Assembly (NCBI GenBank): GCA_021790615.1
Contig: JAJYGW010000277.1
Span: 1 to 5,998, forward strand
Source: Actinomycetes bacterium
Lineage (GTDB): Bacteria > Actinomycetota > Acidimicrobiia > Acidimicrobiales > JAKAOS01
DNA: 5,998 bases
Direction of reading: 5' to 3'
Below are positions 3,939 through 5,998 of this stretch, one piece after another. A program made the position numbers and the translations under genes. The stretch's first letter is position 1; each line of letters starts with the position of its first letter. The notes under the pieces are model-generated. The model saw only the letters and a program-made list of their open reading frames with translations, was not told the DNA's origin and made no database searches.

Positions 3939-5998
3939 ATGCTGCACATCCACCGATCTGAACGAGCCGACCATCTCGTCGAGGCCCTTGGGGACCTCCT
4001 GCTCGACGCGCTCGACGACCCGATGGCCGCAGAGGTCGTGGCTGTGCCGACGAGAGGAGTCGAGCGATGGCTGACCCAGCGCTTGTCGCACCGCCTCGGC
4101 GCCGGGCCGGACGGCGGGGACGGGATCTGCGCCAACGTCGAGTTCCCCTTCCCCGGATCTCTGATCAGGGAAGCGACAGCCGTCGCGTGCGGGTTCGATC
4201 CCGATGACGATCCGTGGCCGCCGGAGCGCTCCGTCTGGCCGCTGCTCGACATCGTCGACGCCGACCTCGGAGAGCCGTACCTGCAGCCTCTTGCCGCTCA
4301 CCTGAAGGTCGGCGCTCTCGAAGGCCGCGATGGCGAGGAAGTGCTCCGGCGCTATCCCATCGTCCGGCACCTCGCCGACCTGTACGACCGCTACGGCGTG
4401 CACAGGCCGGACATGGTGCTGAGTTGGTTCGGCCAAGGAGAGCCCCCGCACGTCAACGGGTTTGCAGATGCAGCGGCCGACGATGCTCCCGCCGGCCCGA
4501 GTGCCTGGCAAGCCGAGCTCTGGCGTCGTCTCCGCCACCACGTCGGCGTGGCGAGCCCGGCGGAGCGCCTCGAGGCGGCGGCCGCTCGCATCACCGAGGA
4601 GCCGTCGCTCCTCGCGCTGCCGCCCAGGCTGTCGCTCTTCGGCCTCACCCGGCTGCCTGCCAGCCACCTGCGCATCCTCCACGCGATCGCGCGCGACCGC
4701 GATGTCCACCTGTTCCTGCTCTATCCGTCGGGCCGCCTCTGGGACAAGGTCGAGCGGGGGAGCCTCGCGCTCGAGCATCCGCTGCGGCGGCTCGACGATC
4801 CGACCGTGGCCATCGCGGCGAACCCGCTGCTTCGCTCTTGGGGCCGCGATTCCCGTGAGATGCAGCTCGTCCTCTCGGCTCACGGCGTCACCGGGGGCGA
4901 GCACCGTCCCGTCGGAGAGGTGTCCGAGGGCAGGCAGACGCTGCTCCGGCTCCTGCAGGCCGACATCCGCGAGGACCGTCCTCCTCCCGGCGCCCCGAGA
5001 CCGGACGCCGATCCCGAGGAACGGCCGGTCCTCGACCCCAGTGACGACAGCCTCCGCGTCCACTCGTGTCACGGGAGGCTCCGCCAAGTCGAGGTGATGC
5101 GTGACGCGATCCTCCACCTGCTCGCGGCCGACCCGACGCTCGAACCGCGCGAGGTGGTCGTCATGTGCCCGGACATCGAGTCCTTCGCGCCGCTGATCCA
5201 TGCCGTGTTCGGGTCACAGAACCAGCCACCTGCGGCCGCGTCAACTGACGCGCCTGCGGCCGCGGCCGGGGCCGCGGAGGTCGAGCCCGGCCCACCGCAT
5301 GTGCGCGTGCGGCTCGCAGATCGGTCGATCCGCCAGACCAATCCGCTCCTTGCCGTCGCGGCGCAGCTGCTCGAGCTCGCGTCGGGCCGGGTGACGGCCT
5401 CCGAGGTGTTGGACCTGGCCGGTCGTGAGCCGGTGCGTCGGCGGTTTCGCTTCGACGAGGACGACCTCGGACAGCTCGAGCGCTGGGTCGGCGAGACCGG
5501 CATCCGGTGGGGGCTCGACCGGGAGCACCGCGCCTCGTGGAAGCTCGGGGAGGTGAGGGAGAACACCTGGCAAGCCGGCCTCGACCGGCTTCTGCTCGGC
5601 GTGGCGATGGCCGAGGAGGACGAGCGGCTCTTCCGCGACGTGCTGCCACTCGACGACGTGTCGAGCGGTGTGGTCGACCTGGCAGGTCGGTTCGCCGAGC
5701 TCGTCGAGCGCCTCCAGGTCGCTGTGGGAACCCTGCAAGGTCGCCACAGCGTGGCGGATTGGACGAACGCGTTGCAGCAGGCGACCGAGAGCGTGGCCGT
5801 GGCCGGCCCGCACGAGCAGTGGCAGTCCGACCAGCTTCATCGGGTGTTGGCGGACGTGGCCGAGCCCGCGATGTCGGACGAGGGTCCCGCAGTGCTGCTC
5901 GACCCGGCCGAGGTGGGCTCCCTGCTCTCCGACCGGCTGCGCGGGCGCCCGACGAGGGCGAACTTCCGCACCGGCGACTTGAAGATCTGCACCCTCGT
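3939..5998 (+). CDS. recC: Exodeoxyribonuclease V gamma chain (RecC), 3' part outside the window
   Basis: RecC is the non-catalytic helicase-like subunit of RecBCD. It splits the duplex, holds RecB and RecD, and recognises Chi during double-strand-break repair. The 686 codons present start with M-L-H-I-H-R-S-E-R, the usual RecC opening. Family landmarks follow in order: V-P-T-R-G-V-E-R-W-L (36-45), A-N-V-E-F-P-F-P soon after, A-D-L-Y-D-R-Y-G with R-P-D about 30% of the way along the full protein's N-terminal half, N-P-L-L-R-S-W-G-R-D, the H-S-C-H-G-R-L-R-Q-V-E-V segment, and G-I-R-W-G-L-D near residue 520. The fragment ends at the I-C-T-L stretch that precedes the conserved P-M-R motif, which should lie just outside. 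Full RecC is about 1,100 residues, so roughly 40% is missing. An Ala/Pro-rich insert lies at about 428-453. recB and recD are expected downstream. Confidence 0.95.
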   Translation, partial: MLHIHRSERADHLVEALGDLLLDALDDPMAAEVVAVPTRGVERWLTQRLSHRLGAGPDGGDGICANVEFPFPGSLIREATAVACGFDPDDDPWPPERSVWPLLDIVDADLGEPYLQPLAAHLKVGALEGRDGEEVLRRYPIVRHLADLYDRYGVHRPDMVLSWFGQGEPPHVNGFADAAADDAPAGPSAWQAELWRRLRHHVGVASPAERLEAAAARITEEPSLLALPPRLSLFGLTRLPASHLRILHAIARDRDVHLFLLYPSGRLWDKVERGSLALEHPLRRLDDPTVAIAANPLLRSWGRDSREMQLVLSAHGVTGGEHRPVGEVSEGRQTLLRLLQADIREDRPPPGAPRPDADPEERPVLDPSDDSLRVHSCHGRLRQVEVMRDAILHLLAADPTLEPREVVVMCPDIESFAPLIHAVFGSQNQPPAAASTDAPAAAAGAAEVEPGPPHVRVRLADRSIRQTNPLLAVAAQLLELASGRVTASEVLDLAGREPVRRRFRFDEDDLGQLERWVGETGIRWGLDREHRASWKLGEVRENTWQAGLDRLLLGVAMAEEDERLFRDVLPLDDVSSGVVDLAGRFAELVERLQVAVGTLQGRHSVADWTNALQQATESVAVAGPHEQWQSDQLHRVLADVAEPAMSDEGPAVLLDPAEVGSLLSDRLRGRPTRANFRTGDLKICTL

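Noticed and set aside
3921..5201. A long minus-strand open frame (426 codons) opposite recC.
   Set aside because: The plus strand encodes clear RecC motifs throughout; the antisense translation shows no recognisable family.

Overview
This is a high-GC stretch of bacterial chromosome. Strong G/C preference at third codon positions, a GTG start and an actinobacterial-looking RecC point to an actinomycete-type bacterium (Actinomycetota, possibly Acidimicrobiia). That placement is inferred from composition and gene style; there is no rRNA here to confirm it. I found no tRNA, rRNA, CRISPR array, insertion sequence or phage gene.

Layout. Positions 1-63 may hold the 5' end of a minus-strand gene leaving the window. 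The next 220 bases are a leader with an imperfect inverted repeat (95-157) and a perfect 14-bp palindrome (179-192) just upstream of an Rrf2-family regulator (283-771). A 156-bp gap with a short tandem repeat follows. Then comes a tight three-gene plus-strand operon: a ferritin-like diiron protein with two DEARH motifs (928-2049), a small SCP2-like protein (2049-2471) and a two-cluster ferredoxin with a cysteine-rich tail (2479-2880). After 61 bp there is a cytoplasmic Asp-box beta-propeller protein (2942-3847). After another 91 bp, recC (exodeoxyribonuclease V gamma chain) starts at 3939 and runs off the right edge with about 60% of its length present.

How the genes may work together. The regulator carries the Cys3 plus His pattern of Fe-S-binding Rrf2 proteins such as IscR, so it may sense Fe-S status, oxygen or nitric oxide. 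The operon it precedes combines a diiron oxidase/oxygenase-like enzyme, a possible electron donor (ferredoxin) and a possible lipid or hydrophobic-ligand carrier (SCP2 fold). A self-contained, redox-regulated oxygenation or desaturation module is the most interesting hypothesis here. Its substrate cannot be read from the sequence. The propeller gene may or may not belong to it. recC is an ordinary DNA-repair gene, probably followed by recB and recD outside the window.
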